From NCBI GenBank assembly GCA_946616285.1, contig CAMOIT010000004.1, positions 1 to 47,618 on the forward strand: a stretch of 47,618 bases of DNA, given 5' to 3'. Of the stretch, positions 25,124 to 32,282 are shown piece after piece. The position numbers and the translations under genes were made by a program. The notes under the pieces are model-generated. The model was given only the letters and a program-made list of their open reading frames with translations. It did no database searches and was not told where the DNA came from. Positions within the stretch are counted from its first letter, which is position 1. Every line of letters starts with the position of its first letter. The stretch comes from an uncultured Bacteroidales bacterium (GTDB lineage: Bacteria; Bacteroidota; Bacteroidia; Bacteroidales; UBA932).

Positions 25124-25349
25124 AGCACACTGACCGGGGTTATTTCCATATTGTGTGCTTTACGCTCGTTCGCGCCGGCACCTAAAGCACACTTTCGGCC
25201 TTAATTCCCACATTTTGCGCTTTAGCCACCTCCCCGGAACCTGCCTAAAGCACACTTTCGGCCTTAATTCCCACATTCCGTGCTTTAGCCACCTCCCGGA
25301 ACCTGCCTAAAGCACACTTTCGACCTTAATTCCCACATTTTGCGCTTTA
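25121..25349 (+). repeat. Phased palindromic repeat array A (four 42-bp units)
   Basis: Units lie at 25121-25162, 25183-25224, 25246-25287 and 25308-25349. Each is exactly 42 bp, opens with TAAAGCACAC and closes with GCTTTA, so the ends can pair. Spacers are 20, 21 and 20 bp and themselves similar (GCCACCTCC at one end, CCTGCC at the other), giving a 62-63 bp period. The second to fourth units share the interior start TTTCGGCC or TTTCGACC; the first is more divergent. The TAA of the first unit is the helicase stop. The same element recurs inverted in array B at 28.4-28.7 kb, on the other side of the DPP IV and transposase genes. Confidence 0.92.
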
Positions 25350-25394
25350 GCCACCTAGCGTGTAATTTTGGAGGAAATTGTGTATATTAGTGGC

Positions 25395-27389
25395 ATGAAA
25401 AAACAGTACATTGCAATACTTGCGGCAGTACTCATTGCCGCTCCGGCAACAGCCCGGGGCCTCAAGCCCATTCCCTTCGACCATAAATGGCTGAATAACA
25501 AGGAAGTAGCCTTTTCTTACGACGGAAGTTTCACTGACGAAGATGGCTTCATTTTTAACGTCAAAGGCCAAAAGAAAGAAGGCATTAACGTGCCGGAAAA
25601 GTTCGCGGACTTTCCCATGCATCCAGATGGTGCGGTAAACCTTACCTTCAGCCCTGACTCCACGAAGCTCGCATTCACCCGTGACAACGATTTATGGGTG
25701 GCGGATATTGCAAGCGGCAAAGAAATCCGGCTTACATGGGATGGGACGGAGACCGTGATGAACGGATATGCCAGCTGGGTCTATTACGAAGAGATTTTCG
25801 GCCGCCCTTCGCAGTACTGCGCGTTCTGGTGGAGCCCTGATTCCCAGACACTTGCATTCTATCATTTCGATGATACCGAGGTCCCCATGTTCCCGATTTA
25901 CTCTCCATTCGGCCAGAATGGAACCCTACGCCGCACTCACTATCCAAAAGTTGGCCAGAAGAATCCGGAGGTAAAAATCGGCTTTGTTAAAGCAGAAGGC
26001 AGCTCTATAGTCTGGGCCGATTTCGACGAAAAGGACGACCAGTACTTCGGCACGCCTTTCTGGAGCGCGGACAGCAGGAGCTTTTTTGTTCCGCGTGAGC
26101 CAAGAATTCAGAATACGCTTGATTTATATGCAGTTAACCCTACCGATGGTACTAAAAATGCCATCTACCACGAGGAAGTTGATACATGGCTGGACTGGAT
26201 TGACGGCATGCTGTTCACTGACAAGGGCCTATACATGGTCCGGAGCTTTGAAACCCAGTGGCAGCAAATCTATTTCCTGAGTTACGACGGCAAGATTCTG
26301 AAACGTCTGACGGACGGCCCAAACTGGAGGATAGAACTGCTAAGGGCCGAAAAAGACGGCACTGTATACTTCCTGGCCGAAAGGGATTCCCACGTTCGTA
26401 AATCCCTTTACAGAGTATCGCCGAAGGGCGTTATATCGGCCATGTCAGATAGCGAAATGAACGTTCTTCAAGCCTCGTTTGCGCCTGACGGCAAGCACTT
26501 CGTCGCCCTTGAGTCCAACCTGAAAACGCCGTGGCAGTGGTCAATGTATGATTTGAAGCGCCATTCTCAGAACATAGCCAGCCAAGGGACGTATGACGGC
26601 CTGACTGGAGACCTTGTGAGCATTATGGTCGACGGCCTGGAGCTGCCTGGCGTCATATATTACCCCAAAGACTTCGACCCTTCAAAGAAGTATCCCGTAC
26701 ATGTTGACATATACGGCGGCCCGGATTCTCCCTTGGTTCATGACCGCTGGGTACGCCCCGGCACATATGACTGGTATGCCGAAAAAGGCATTATTCAGTT
26801 GATAGCGGACTGTCGCGCAGCGGGCCACAACGGTCGTAAAGGCACCGATGCTATATTCAAACAACTTGGCACTGTGGAGGTTGACGATTTCGTCCAGTGG
26901 GCGAAATGGCTCCAGAGCCTCCCTTACGTAAAGGCCGATAAGATAGGCGTGGAAGGTTTCAGCTTCGGCGGCACAATGACTACACTGCTCGTTTCCGAAG
27001 CTTCGGAGTATTATCATTATGGCATCGCCGGCGGCGGCGTGTACGACTGGACGCTGTACGACACACATTACACGGAGCGCTTCATGTCCACTCTGGAGGA
27101 CAATGCTGAGGGGTATGCCAGGACCCGTGTAATCGGCCGAGTAGAAGGCTATCCTGCGAAAGCCGGCCAAAGCGACGGCAGCGTTATGCTCAAGCTCACT
27201 CACGGCACGGGCGACGACAATGTCCACTTCCAGAACACTTTACAGCTCATAGATGTACTGCATCGTCAAGGTGCCGAGTTTGACTTCATGATTTACCCTG
27301 ACGGCATGCACGGCTACAGGGGCTATCAGGGGAAGCATTTCCAGGAAGAAAACCGCGCTTTCTGGGAGAAATATCTTCTCACTCCCTAG
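25395..27389 (+). CDS. Dipeptidyl peptidase IV / prolyl tripeptidyl peptidase family (S9B)
   Basis: A 664-residue secreted serine peptidase. The start at 25395 gives a clean signal peptide (MKKQYIAILAAVLIAAPATA). The N-terminal beta-propeller (DPPIV_N) carries the substrate-anchoring double glutamate in VYYEEIFGR. The C-terminal alpha/beta-hydrolase domain holds the triad: S523 (GFSFGG, a variation on the usual GWSYGG), the Asp of GTGDDNVHF (607/608) and H639 (MHGYRG). It removes Xaa-Pro di- or tripeptides and would work with the DPP III lipoprotein in peptide use. It lies between the two inverted repeat arrays. Its 3' end overlaps the transposase gene by 11 bases. No convincing promoter was seen. 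Confidence 0.93.
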   Translation: MKKQYIAILAAVLIAAPATARGLKPIPFDHKWLNNKEVAFSYDGSFTDEDGFIFNVKGQKKEGINVPEKFADFPMHPDGAVNLTFSPDSTKLAFTRDNDLWVADIASGKEIRLTWDGTETVMNGYASWVYYEEIFGRPSQYCAFWWSPDSQTLAFYHFDDTEVPMFPIYSPFGQNGTLRRTHYPKVGQKNPEVKIGFVKAEGSSIVWADFDEKDDQYFGTPFWSADSRSFFVPREPRIQNTLDLYAVNPTDGTKNAIYHEEVDTWLDWIDGMLFTDKGLYMVRSFETQWQQIYFLSYDGKILKRLTDGPNWRIELLRAEKDGTVYFLAERDSHVRKSLYRVSPKGVISAMSDSEMNVLQASFAPDGKHFVALESNLKTPWQWSMYDLKRHSQNIASQGTYDGLTGDLVSIMVDGLELPGVIYYPKDFDPSKKYPVHVDIYGGPDSPLVHDRWVRPGTYDWYAEKGIIQLIADCRAAGHNGRKGTDAIFKQLGTVEVDDFVQWAKWLQSLPYVKADKIGVEGFSFGGTMTTLLVSEASEYYHYGIAGGGVYDWTLYDTHYTERFMSTLEDNAEGYARTRVIGRVEGYPAKAGQSDGSVMLKLTHGTGDDNVHFQNTLQLIDVLHRQGAEFDFMIYPDGMHGYRGYQGKHFQEENRAFWEKYLLTP

Positions 27390-28287
27390 CTGGGACGTGC
27401 AGGACTGCACGCAAAAGATCGACGTTTAACCTTGTGTGACGTGCCAACTGACTGATGGAGAATGTTTTCTTATCGGTCCACAGTTTGGTGGCAATCGCAA
27501 GTTTTTCGGCCTGAGATAAATGCTTTATGTCCTGTCCGAAGAACTCAGAACTCATTTTTATTGCCTCACGATGCAATTGGCCCTCGCTTTTTCTTTCCAG
27601 AAAAGGTCTTGCGTCGGCCGCTTCCATATCCGCCAGATCCTTTTTCTTGACGTTGAGGAAAGCGATATACTGACGTGGTGTGCGGAAGACGGTGCTTCTT
27701 AAATAGTCTAAATCCATATAACTGCTTGGAACCAACATCCCTTTTTCATCATATTCCCAGTCCTTCGGAAGCTGTAAACGTGTCCTGAAAGACTTACAGG
27801 CATCCCTGTAAGTTAGATTTGATACTTTTCGGTAATTATTGTTACGCTTGTGACAATAAGCGTATCCCGGTCCCCACGGATAATCTTCCGGAAGAAATTC
27901 AAATCCGGCTTCGGTGCAATTGCGAAATACATATATGATTTTTCTACGCAACTCTTCTTCATCCTTGATTGCGTCGACTTCAATTTTAATTGAATTGTAA
28001 ACCCTGTCACTAAGGCCGTCCCTGTTGAAGTGTCTCACAGTTAGGCGTTTGATTTCTCTTTTGAATTTTTCCACCCCTTTTGCCGAGCCTCTTAACACGG
28101 AGTGAAAGTGGGTTGACATCACTTCCAACGCAAGTACTTTTACCCCTGAAGATAGTGCTACTATCGGAATTAGGTTCATCATCACCACATAGTCTCTGTC
28201 CTCATCACATAGAATAGGCAGTCTGGTTCCATCTGAAAAAACATGGTAACAGTCTTTTACCGGCTTAGGAATATATTCGGTCTCCAT
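27379..28287 (-). CDS. HUH (Y1/RAYT-type) transposase
   Basis: A 302-residue protein. The ATG at 28287 is preferred because the frame upstream of it only opens at a TTG inside the -7 box. The HUH metal motif is H60-F61-H62 (MSTHFHSVLRG). Y119 (RKIIYVFRNCTEAG) is the candidate nucleophile, in the position where REP-associated tyrosine transposases have the Y followed by NPxxAG, and EDYPWGPGYAY matches their DYPWSS segment. A helix-turn-helix-like tail (ISQLARHTRLNVDLLRAVL) ends the protein. RAYTs cut single-stranded hairpins of REP elements. Here REP-like arrays lie on both sides (25.1 and 28.4 kb). Coding sequence is AT-richer than its neighbours, consistent with acquisition. Confidence 0.85.
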   Translation of the reverse strand: METEYIPKPVKDCYHVFSDGTRLPILCDEDRDYVVMMNLIPIVALSSGVKVLALEVMSTHFHSVLRGSAKGVEKFKREIKRLTVRHFNRDGLSDRVYNSIKIEVDAIKDEEELRRKIIYVFRNCTEAGFEFLPEDYPWGPGYAYCHKRNNNYRKVSNLTYRDACKSFRTRLQLPKDWEYDEKGMLVPSSYMDLDYLRSTVFRTPRQYIAFLNVKKKDLADMEAADARPFLERKSEGQLHREAIKMSSEFFGQDIKHLSQAEKLAIATKLWTDKKTFSISQLARHTRLNVDLLRAVLHVPARE

Positions 28288-28302
28288 ACAAAACAGTTTT
28301 TG

Positions 28303-28310
28303 CAAAGATG
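28303..28310 (-). promoter_or_regulatory. -7 promoter element for the transposase gene
   Basis: Minus-strand CATCTTTG matches TAnnTTTG except for the first base and lies 15 bases before the chosen ATG. No good -33 box was found. Confidence 0.4.
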
Positions 28311-28326
28311 CGTATAATTATCCGTG

Positions 28327-28399
28327 TTATCCGTTTTTAAACGTTTATTTTATAAAATGCTGATTTATAATTGTATAAACACGTTTTTAAAACGGATAA
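28327..28399. repeat. AT-rich imperfect palindrome upstream of the transposase
   Basis: TTATCCGTTTTTAAACGT (28327-28344) faces its near-complement at 28381-28399 (one-base shift in the A/T run), around a 36-base AT-rich centre. It lies 17 bases behind the transposase -7 box and could be an operator, a terminator from the other side, or a recognition hairpin. Confidence 0.6.
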
Positions 28400-28444
28400 T
28401 GTTACAAATTGTCATTTGTACGGTTCATTACAGCCTTGGTGGAC

Positions 28445-28736
28445 TAAAGCGCAAAATGTGGAATTGGCGCCGAGAAGTGAGCTTTAGGCACCTTTGGGGA
28501 GGTGGGTAAAGCACGGGATGTAGGAATAAAGGCCGAAAGTGTGCTTTAGGCAGGGGCATGTAGGGGGTGTAAAGCACGGAATGTGGGAATGAGGTCGATG
28601 AGTGTGCTTTAGGCGCCAGCGGAGAGGTGGTTAAAGCACGGAATGAGAGAATTAGGGCCGAAAGTGTGCTTTAGGCAGGGGTATGAAGAGGGTGTAAAGC
28701 ACGGAATGTGGGAATGAGGTCGATGAGTGTGCTTTA
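28445..28736 (-). repeat. Phased palindromic repeat array B (five 42-bp units, inverted)
   Basis: Units lie at 28445-28486, 28507-28548, 28570-28611, 28632-28673 and 28695-28736, with start-to-start distances of 62, 63, 62 and 63 bp. Read on the minus strand they open with TAAAGCACAC (TAAAGCTCAC in the first) and match array A, so the arrays face each other. Units three and five are identical over all 42 bp. Units two and four share the array A interior TTTCGGCC. Two subtypes therefore alternate, giving a 125-bp higher-order repeat. Spacers of 20 or 21 bp are also conserved (CACC at one end, GCC at the other). No gene lies inside. Confidence 0.92.
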
Positions 28737-28832
28737 GGCAGCGGAAAGAGCCTGAGGATAATTTGGAGATAATGGCGAAAAAAAGTATTTTTGTGTTTGG
28801 AAGAGTGGTTGGATAAAGTGGCGTTGGTTTTT

Positions 28833-28935
28833 GATGATTGGTTGGGAAAAAGGGCGATGTTTTTTTGATGTTTGGTTGGGAAAAAGGGAGATGTTTTTTT
28901 TGATGCTTGGTGGGAATGAGGGAGTGAGATTTTTT
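28833..28935 (+). repeat. Tandem repeat of about 34 bp, three copies
   Basis: Copies start at 28833, 28867 and 28902, each opening with GATG, then TTGGTTGGGAAAAAGGG (shortened in the third) and ending in a T run. A degenerate fourth copy lies at 28807-28832. The block fills the space before the HsdR-N-like gene. The rest of 28737-28832 shows nothing recognisable. Confidence 0.7.
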
Positions 28936-28936
28936 A

Positions 28937-29347
28937 GTGCCGAGTTTTATGGAAAGTGCTTTTGTTTGGGATCCGCTGAGGAAAAAAAGCGTACGGAATA
29001 CACCTGAGGAGGCTGTGAGGCAGTGGTTTATATCGGTGCTTCACGAGGGGATGAAGGTTCCGGAGCACATGATGGGTTCGGAGGTGGCGATAAAGCACGG
29101 CGCCAAGGAGTACAGGGCCGATATCGTGGTGTATGCAAGAAGCGCCGAGCCTGTGATGGTGGTTGAGTGCAAGCGTCCTGAAGTGACGCTGGACCAGGCG
29201 GTGGTGGATCAGGCGCTGAGATACAATAATGAACTTAATGTCAGGTATATAGCTATAACGAACGGGGCTAAGACTTTCATCTTCCAACGTAAGGATGAGG
29301 GATGGGAATTCATGCAAAAAGCGCCCGCGTGGGAGGAAATGCAATGA
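28937..29347 (+). CDS. HsdR N-terminal-domain (HSDR_N_2) protein, orphan
   Basis: A 136-residue protein if the GTG at 28937 is used; an ATG at 28949 would give 132 residues. It matches the small Bacteroidota proteins that correspond only to the N-terminal nuclease domain of type I restriction HsdR. A PD-(D/E)xK-like core is seen as YRADIVVY followed by VMVVECKRPE, with FDPLR-like VWDPLRKKSV and TPEEAVRQWF near the start. No HsdM, HsdS or helicase part is nearby, so it is not a restriction system. The function of these stand-alone domains is not known to me. The stop overlaps the cca start (ATGA). Confidence 0.82.
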   Translation: MPSFMESAFVWDPLRKKSVRNTPEEAVRQWFISVLHEGMKVPEHMMGSEVAIKHGAKEYRADIVVYARSAEPVMVVECKRPEVTLDQAVVDQALRYNNELNVRYIAITNGAKTFIFQRKDEGWEFMQKAPAWEEMQ

Positions 29348-30930
29348 CAATCACTCAGGGTTTTCTGGATAATCCGATATTCAAATTGGTCGGGGAAACC
29401 GCCAGGGAGCAGGACGTAAGGGCCTTTGTAATCGGCGGTTACGTCCGTGATTGCTTTCTTGGAAAACCGAGCAAGGATATTGACATTGTGGTGGAAGGCT
29501 CGGGGATAGCCCTGGCAGAAGCTGTGGCAAAGAAATGCCGCTCGAAGGTGAGCGTTTTCAAAAACTTCGGCACGGCTATGCTCCGTTATCATGGGGTCGA
29601 AGTGGAATTTGTTGGCGCAAGGAAAGAAAGCTACAACAGGGATTCACGCAAGCCGATAGTGGAAGACGGTACGTTAGAGGAAGACCAGCTAAGGCGGGAC
29701 TTCACCATAAACGCTATGGCATTTTCTCTTCAGGAGGAGGATTTCGGCGCTCTGGTGGATCCTTTCGGCGGCATACGCGACCTGACAAATGGCATCATCC
29801 GGACCCCGCTTGAACCAGAGCAGACCTATTCAGACGATCCTCTGCGCATGCTCAGGGCCATACGCTTCGCAACGCGCCTCAGCACGCCAGAGCAAAAGTT
29901 CACTATCGTCCCGGATAGCATCGAAGCTATGCGCAACATGTCCGGCAGGCTAAGCATCCTGTCCCGCGAAAGGATAGTCGAGGAACTTAACAAAATGCTT
30001 CTGACTGCCAGACCGTCCATGGCTTTCGAACTGATGGAAGATACCGGGCTTCTGAAGGAATTCCTGCCGGAACTGAGCCGCCTCAAAGGAGTGGAAACAG
30101 TCGATGGCAAAGGCCACAAGGAGAATTTCACGCATACGCTCCAGGTCCTCGACAATGTCGTGGATTTCGAAAAAGAGGCAATTCAACAAGAGCTTCTCAA
30201 TGATTATGATTCTGAAGGCAATGCCACCAAAAGGACGGAGCCTAATCTTTGGCTTCGTTGGGCTGCCCTTCTCCATGATATAGGGAAACCTGCTTCCAAG
30301 CGCTATGCACCGGGGCAGGGCTGGACCTTCCATGGTCACGAAGTTGTGGGCGCAAGGATGGTCCCGCAGATTTTCCAAAAGCTGAAAATGCCACTGAACG
30401 AAAAGATGAAGTACGTCCAGAAGCTCGTGAACCTGCATCTGAGGCCCATTGCCCTGGTGGACGACGAAGTGACGGACAGTGCAGTGAGGCGCCTTCTTTT
30501 CGACGCCGGAAACGACATCGACGACCTTATGCTCCTTTGCAACGCCGATATCACTTCCAAAAATCCCGCGAAGGTCGCAAGACTCAGGAAAAACTTCGAG
30601 CTGGTGAAAGAGAAAATGGCCGAAGTCGAGGCGAAAGACAACCTCAGGAACTGGAAGAACCCCATCACGGGGGACTACGTAATGGAACTTTTCGGCCTGG
30701 AGCCGTGCAATACCATAGGCCAGCTTAAAGAGATGGTGAAAAATGCCATCCTGGACGGCGAAATACCATATACCTTTGAAGCCGCCGACGCCTATATGCG
30801 TAAAGTGGCCGAAGATACGCTCGGCCTGCGGCCTCGGTATGACAAAAACGGGGCCGCACCTAATAGCAAAAACGGGGCCGCACCTAATAGCAAAAACGGA
30901 GCCTCACCGAATAGCAAAAACGGGGCCTAA
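29344..30930 (+). CDS. cca: CCA-adding tRNA nucleotidyltransferase with HD domain
   Basis: A 528-residue class II CCA enzyme that builds or repairs tRNA 3' ends. Start at 29344 overlaps the preceding stop. The polymerase head has VIGGYVRDCFLG, the metal pair in KDIDIVVEG, and RRDFTINAMAFS. The neck follows, with DDPLRMLRAIRFATR. An HD phosphohydrolase domain (LLHDIGKPASK) occupies the middle. The last 25 or so residues are a low-complexity tail made of NGAAPNSK repeats, encoded by a 24-bp DNA tandem repeat. The tail is not part of the family fold and probably arose by repeat expansion. xerC follows after 31 bases. Confidence 0.95.
   Translation: MTITQGFLDNPIFKLVGETAREQDVRAFVIGGYVRDCFLGKPSKDIDIVVEGSGIALAEAVAKKCRSKVSVFKNFGTAMLRYHGVEVEFVGARKESYNRDSRKPIVEDGTLEEDQLRRDFTINAMAFSLQEEDFGALVDPFGGIRDLTNGIIRTPLEPEQTYSDDPLRMLRAIRFATRLSTPEQKFTIVPDSIEAMRNMSGRLSILSRERIVEELNKMLLTARPSMAFELMEDTGLLKEFLPELSRLKGVETVDGKGHKENFTHTLQVLDNVVDFEKEAIQQELLNDYDSEGNATKRTEPNLWLRWAALLHDIGKPASKRYAPGQGWTFHGHEVVGARMVPQIFQKLKMPLNEKMKYVQKLVNLHLRPIALVDDEVTDSAVRRLLFDAGNDIDDLMLLCNADITSKNPAKVARLRKNFELVKEKMAEVEAKDNLRNWKNPITGDYVMELFGLEPCNTIGQLKEMVKNAILDGEIPYTFEAADAYMRKVAEDTLGLRPRYDKNGAAPNSKNGAAPNSKNGASPNSKNGA
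30844..30927 (+). repeat. 24-bp tandem repeat inside the 3' end of cca
   Basis: Three and a half copies: 30844-30867 and 30868-30891 are identical, 30892-30915 has three changes, and 30916-30927 is a half copy running into the stop codon. The period is a multiple of three, so the frame is kept and copy number can vary without disrupting the gene. Confidence 0.9.
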
Positions 30931-30932
30931 TC

Positions 30933-30961
30933 TGTCATACCGAGCGAAGCGAGTGTATCCC
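30933..30961. repeat. Dispersed hairpin repeat between cca and xerC
   Basis: The spacer is almost entirely the element TGTCATACCGAGCGAAGCGA followed by GTGTATCCC; it ends directly against the xerC ATG. CCGAGCGAAGCGAGTG can fold as a small hairpin. A relative with the same outer arms but a different loop lies in the opposite orientation at 42910-42945. Confidence 0.7.
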
Positions 30962-31999
30962 ATGATTGACCGCTACATATCATACCTGCGGGACGTAAGG
31001 CGCTATTCCGAGCGCACGCAAGTGCTTTACAAAGCGGCGCTTGAGGATTTTGCCCTCTGGGCGGAGACCCCCGGTCAGGCCGGGGGTGACGGTCGGCGCG
31101 GTCATGGGGGTGACGGCATGAAAGGTCAAGCCGCTGACGCCGTCATGCCCGGCTTGACTGGGCATCTTGTGCCTTCGCGCATCCGCGAATACGAAGCGCA
31201 TCTGATTGAAAAGGGCCTGAAGCCACGTACGGTGCATCTGAGAATCAGCGCCATAAGCGGATACTGCAACTTCCTGGTAAAAGAGGGCGTTATTAAAAGC
31301 AATCCTGTGAAGAACGTCAAAAGGCCGAAGATGGAAAAACGCCTGCCGGAATTCTTTACGGACAAGACGATGCAGGATTATCTGGAATCAAGTGCTTACG
31401 ATGCTTCTCAGGAGCAGCTGGAGATTATGCAATCGGCGGATAGCGGCTCGAAATTTGCAGAAGATTTATATAACCGAAGGCTCAGGCGACTGATAATCAG
31501 CATGCTGTACGGGACGGGAATCAGAAGGGCGGAAATTATCGGCCTGAAGCGCGGCAGCGTTGATTTTTCCAGGGCCAGTTTGAGGGTTAGGGGAAAAGGA
31601 GATAAAATGAGAGAAATTCCTCTTGTTCCTTCACTTGTTCAGGAAATTTCACTATATTTGAAAGCAGTTAGTTCGATTGTAGGGGAGGTATCGTCCGCGG
31701 ACGCTCCACTGCTGGTAACAGATAAGGGCAAACCTCTGTATCCGGAATTTGTGGACAGGGCGGTAAAAAAGGAACTGGACGGCACCGGCGCCACGGGGAG
31801 GAAATCCCCACACGTGCTCAGGCACTCGCTCGCAACGGCCCTTCTGGACGGCGGAGCGGACCTCAACGCCATTAAAGAAATGCTGGGCCACAGTTCCCTG
31901 GCCGCAACCGAGGTTTATACCCACAACACGGTCGAACGTCTGAAAACCCAATACATGAACGCCCATCCAAGGGCAAAAAACAAAGACAGCAATGATTAA
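30962..31999 (+). CDS. xerC: Site-specific tyrosine recombinase XerC
   Basis: A 345-residue recombinase, about 50 residues longer than usual. Start at 30962 matches the family N-terminus (MIDRYISYLRDVRRYSERTQ). Catalytic residues are all present: R188 (GTGIRRAE), H284 and R287 (HVLRHSLATAL), H310 (LGHSS) and Y319 (EVYTH). Residues 36-69 are a Gly/Pro/Ala-rich stretch encoded by a palindromic repeat inserted in frame between helices of the N-terminal DNA-binding domain; without it the domain reads normally (FALWAE joined to VPSRIREYEAHL). A second loop near residues 140-170 (SAYDASQEQLE) is also long. XerC is preferred over XerD because hpf follows directly, a frequent Bacteroidota order. The 3' end overlaps hpf by eight bases. 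Confidence 0.92.
   Translation: MIDRYISYLRDVRRYSERTQVLYKAALEDFALWAETPGQAGGDGRRGHGGDGMKGQAADAVMPGLTGHLVPSRIREYEAHLIEKGLKPRTVHLRISAISGYCNFLVKEGVIKSNPVKNVKRPKMEKRLPEFFTDKTMQDYLESSAYDASQEQLEIMQSADSGSKFAEDLYNRRLRRLIISMLYGTGIRRAEIIGLKRGSVDFSRASLRVRGKGDKMREIPLVPSLVQEISLYLKAVSSIVGEVSSADAPLLVTDKGKPLYPEFVDRAVKKELDGTGATGRKSPHVLRHSLATALLDGGADLNAIKEMLGHSSLAATEVYTHNTVERLKTQYMNAHPRAKNKDSND
31067..31168 (+). repeat. Palindromic repeat inserted in frame within xerC
   Basis: 102 bp, exactly 34 codons. It contains CCCCGGTCAGGCCGGGGGTG near its left end and GCCCGGCTTGACTGGGCATC near its right end, plus internal GTCATG and TGACGG copies in both orientations. These motifs are familiar as high-copy intergenic palindromes in many bacterial genomes (recalled, not searched). 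The reading frame continues through it without a stop. Confidence 0.75.
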
Positions 32000-32282
32000 C
32001 ATCAAGTCCCTTAAGTTCGATGCAGACGAGAAGCTGCTGGAACTAATCGAGAAAAAAGTAGGAAAAGTGGAGAAGTTCTTCGACAATCTCTCAGACATTG
32101 ACGTTACACTGTCCCTCCTCCCGGACGCCGAAAACAAGAGCGTAAGGCTCCAGACCCACATCCCCGGGGAAGACCTTATCGTGGAGCGCCAGGCCCGCAC
32201 TTTCGAAGAAGCCGTGACGGATGCCGCAGACGCCCTTAAGGAAAGGGTGATTCGCGCCAAAGAAAAGAAATTCGCCAAGTAA
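31992..32282 (+). CDS. hpf: Ribosome hibernation-promoting factor, short form
   Basis: A 96-residue HPF/YfiA-family protein (IKSLKFDADEKLLELIEKKV, DVTLSLLPDAENKS, then FEEAVTDAADALKERVIRAK). It binds the decoding region of the small subunit when growth stops and promotes dormant ribosomes. The long-form C-terminal dimerisation domain is absent. It overlaps xerC by eight bases and abuts holA. Confidence 0.95.
   Translation: MINIKSLKFDADEKLLELIEKKVGKVEKFFDNLSDIDVTLSLLPDAENKSVRLQTHIPGEDLIVERQARTFEEAVTDAADALKERVIRAKEKKFAK

Noticed and set aside
25121..28736. Regular repeats with 20-21 bp spacers looked like CRISPR arrays
   Set aside because: The spacers are similar to each other, the units are palindrome-ended and vary inside, and no cas gene is present.
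28937..29347. A type I restriction-modification locus
   Set aside because: Only the N-terminal HsdR-like domain is present; no methylase, specificity subunit or helicase is near.
30743..30961. An upstream extension of xerC overlapping the cca tail
   Set aside because: It is the cca tandem repeat read in another frame; the family N-terminus begins at 30962.
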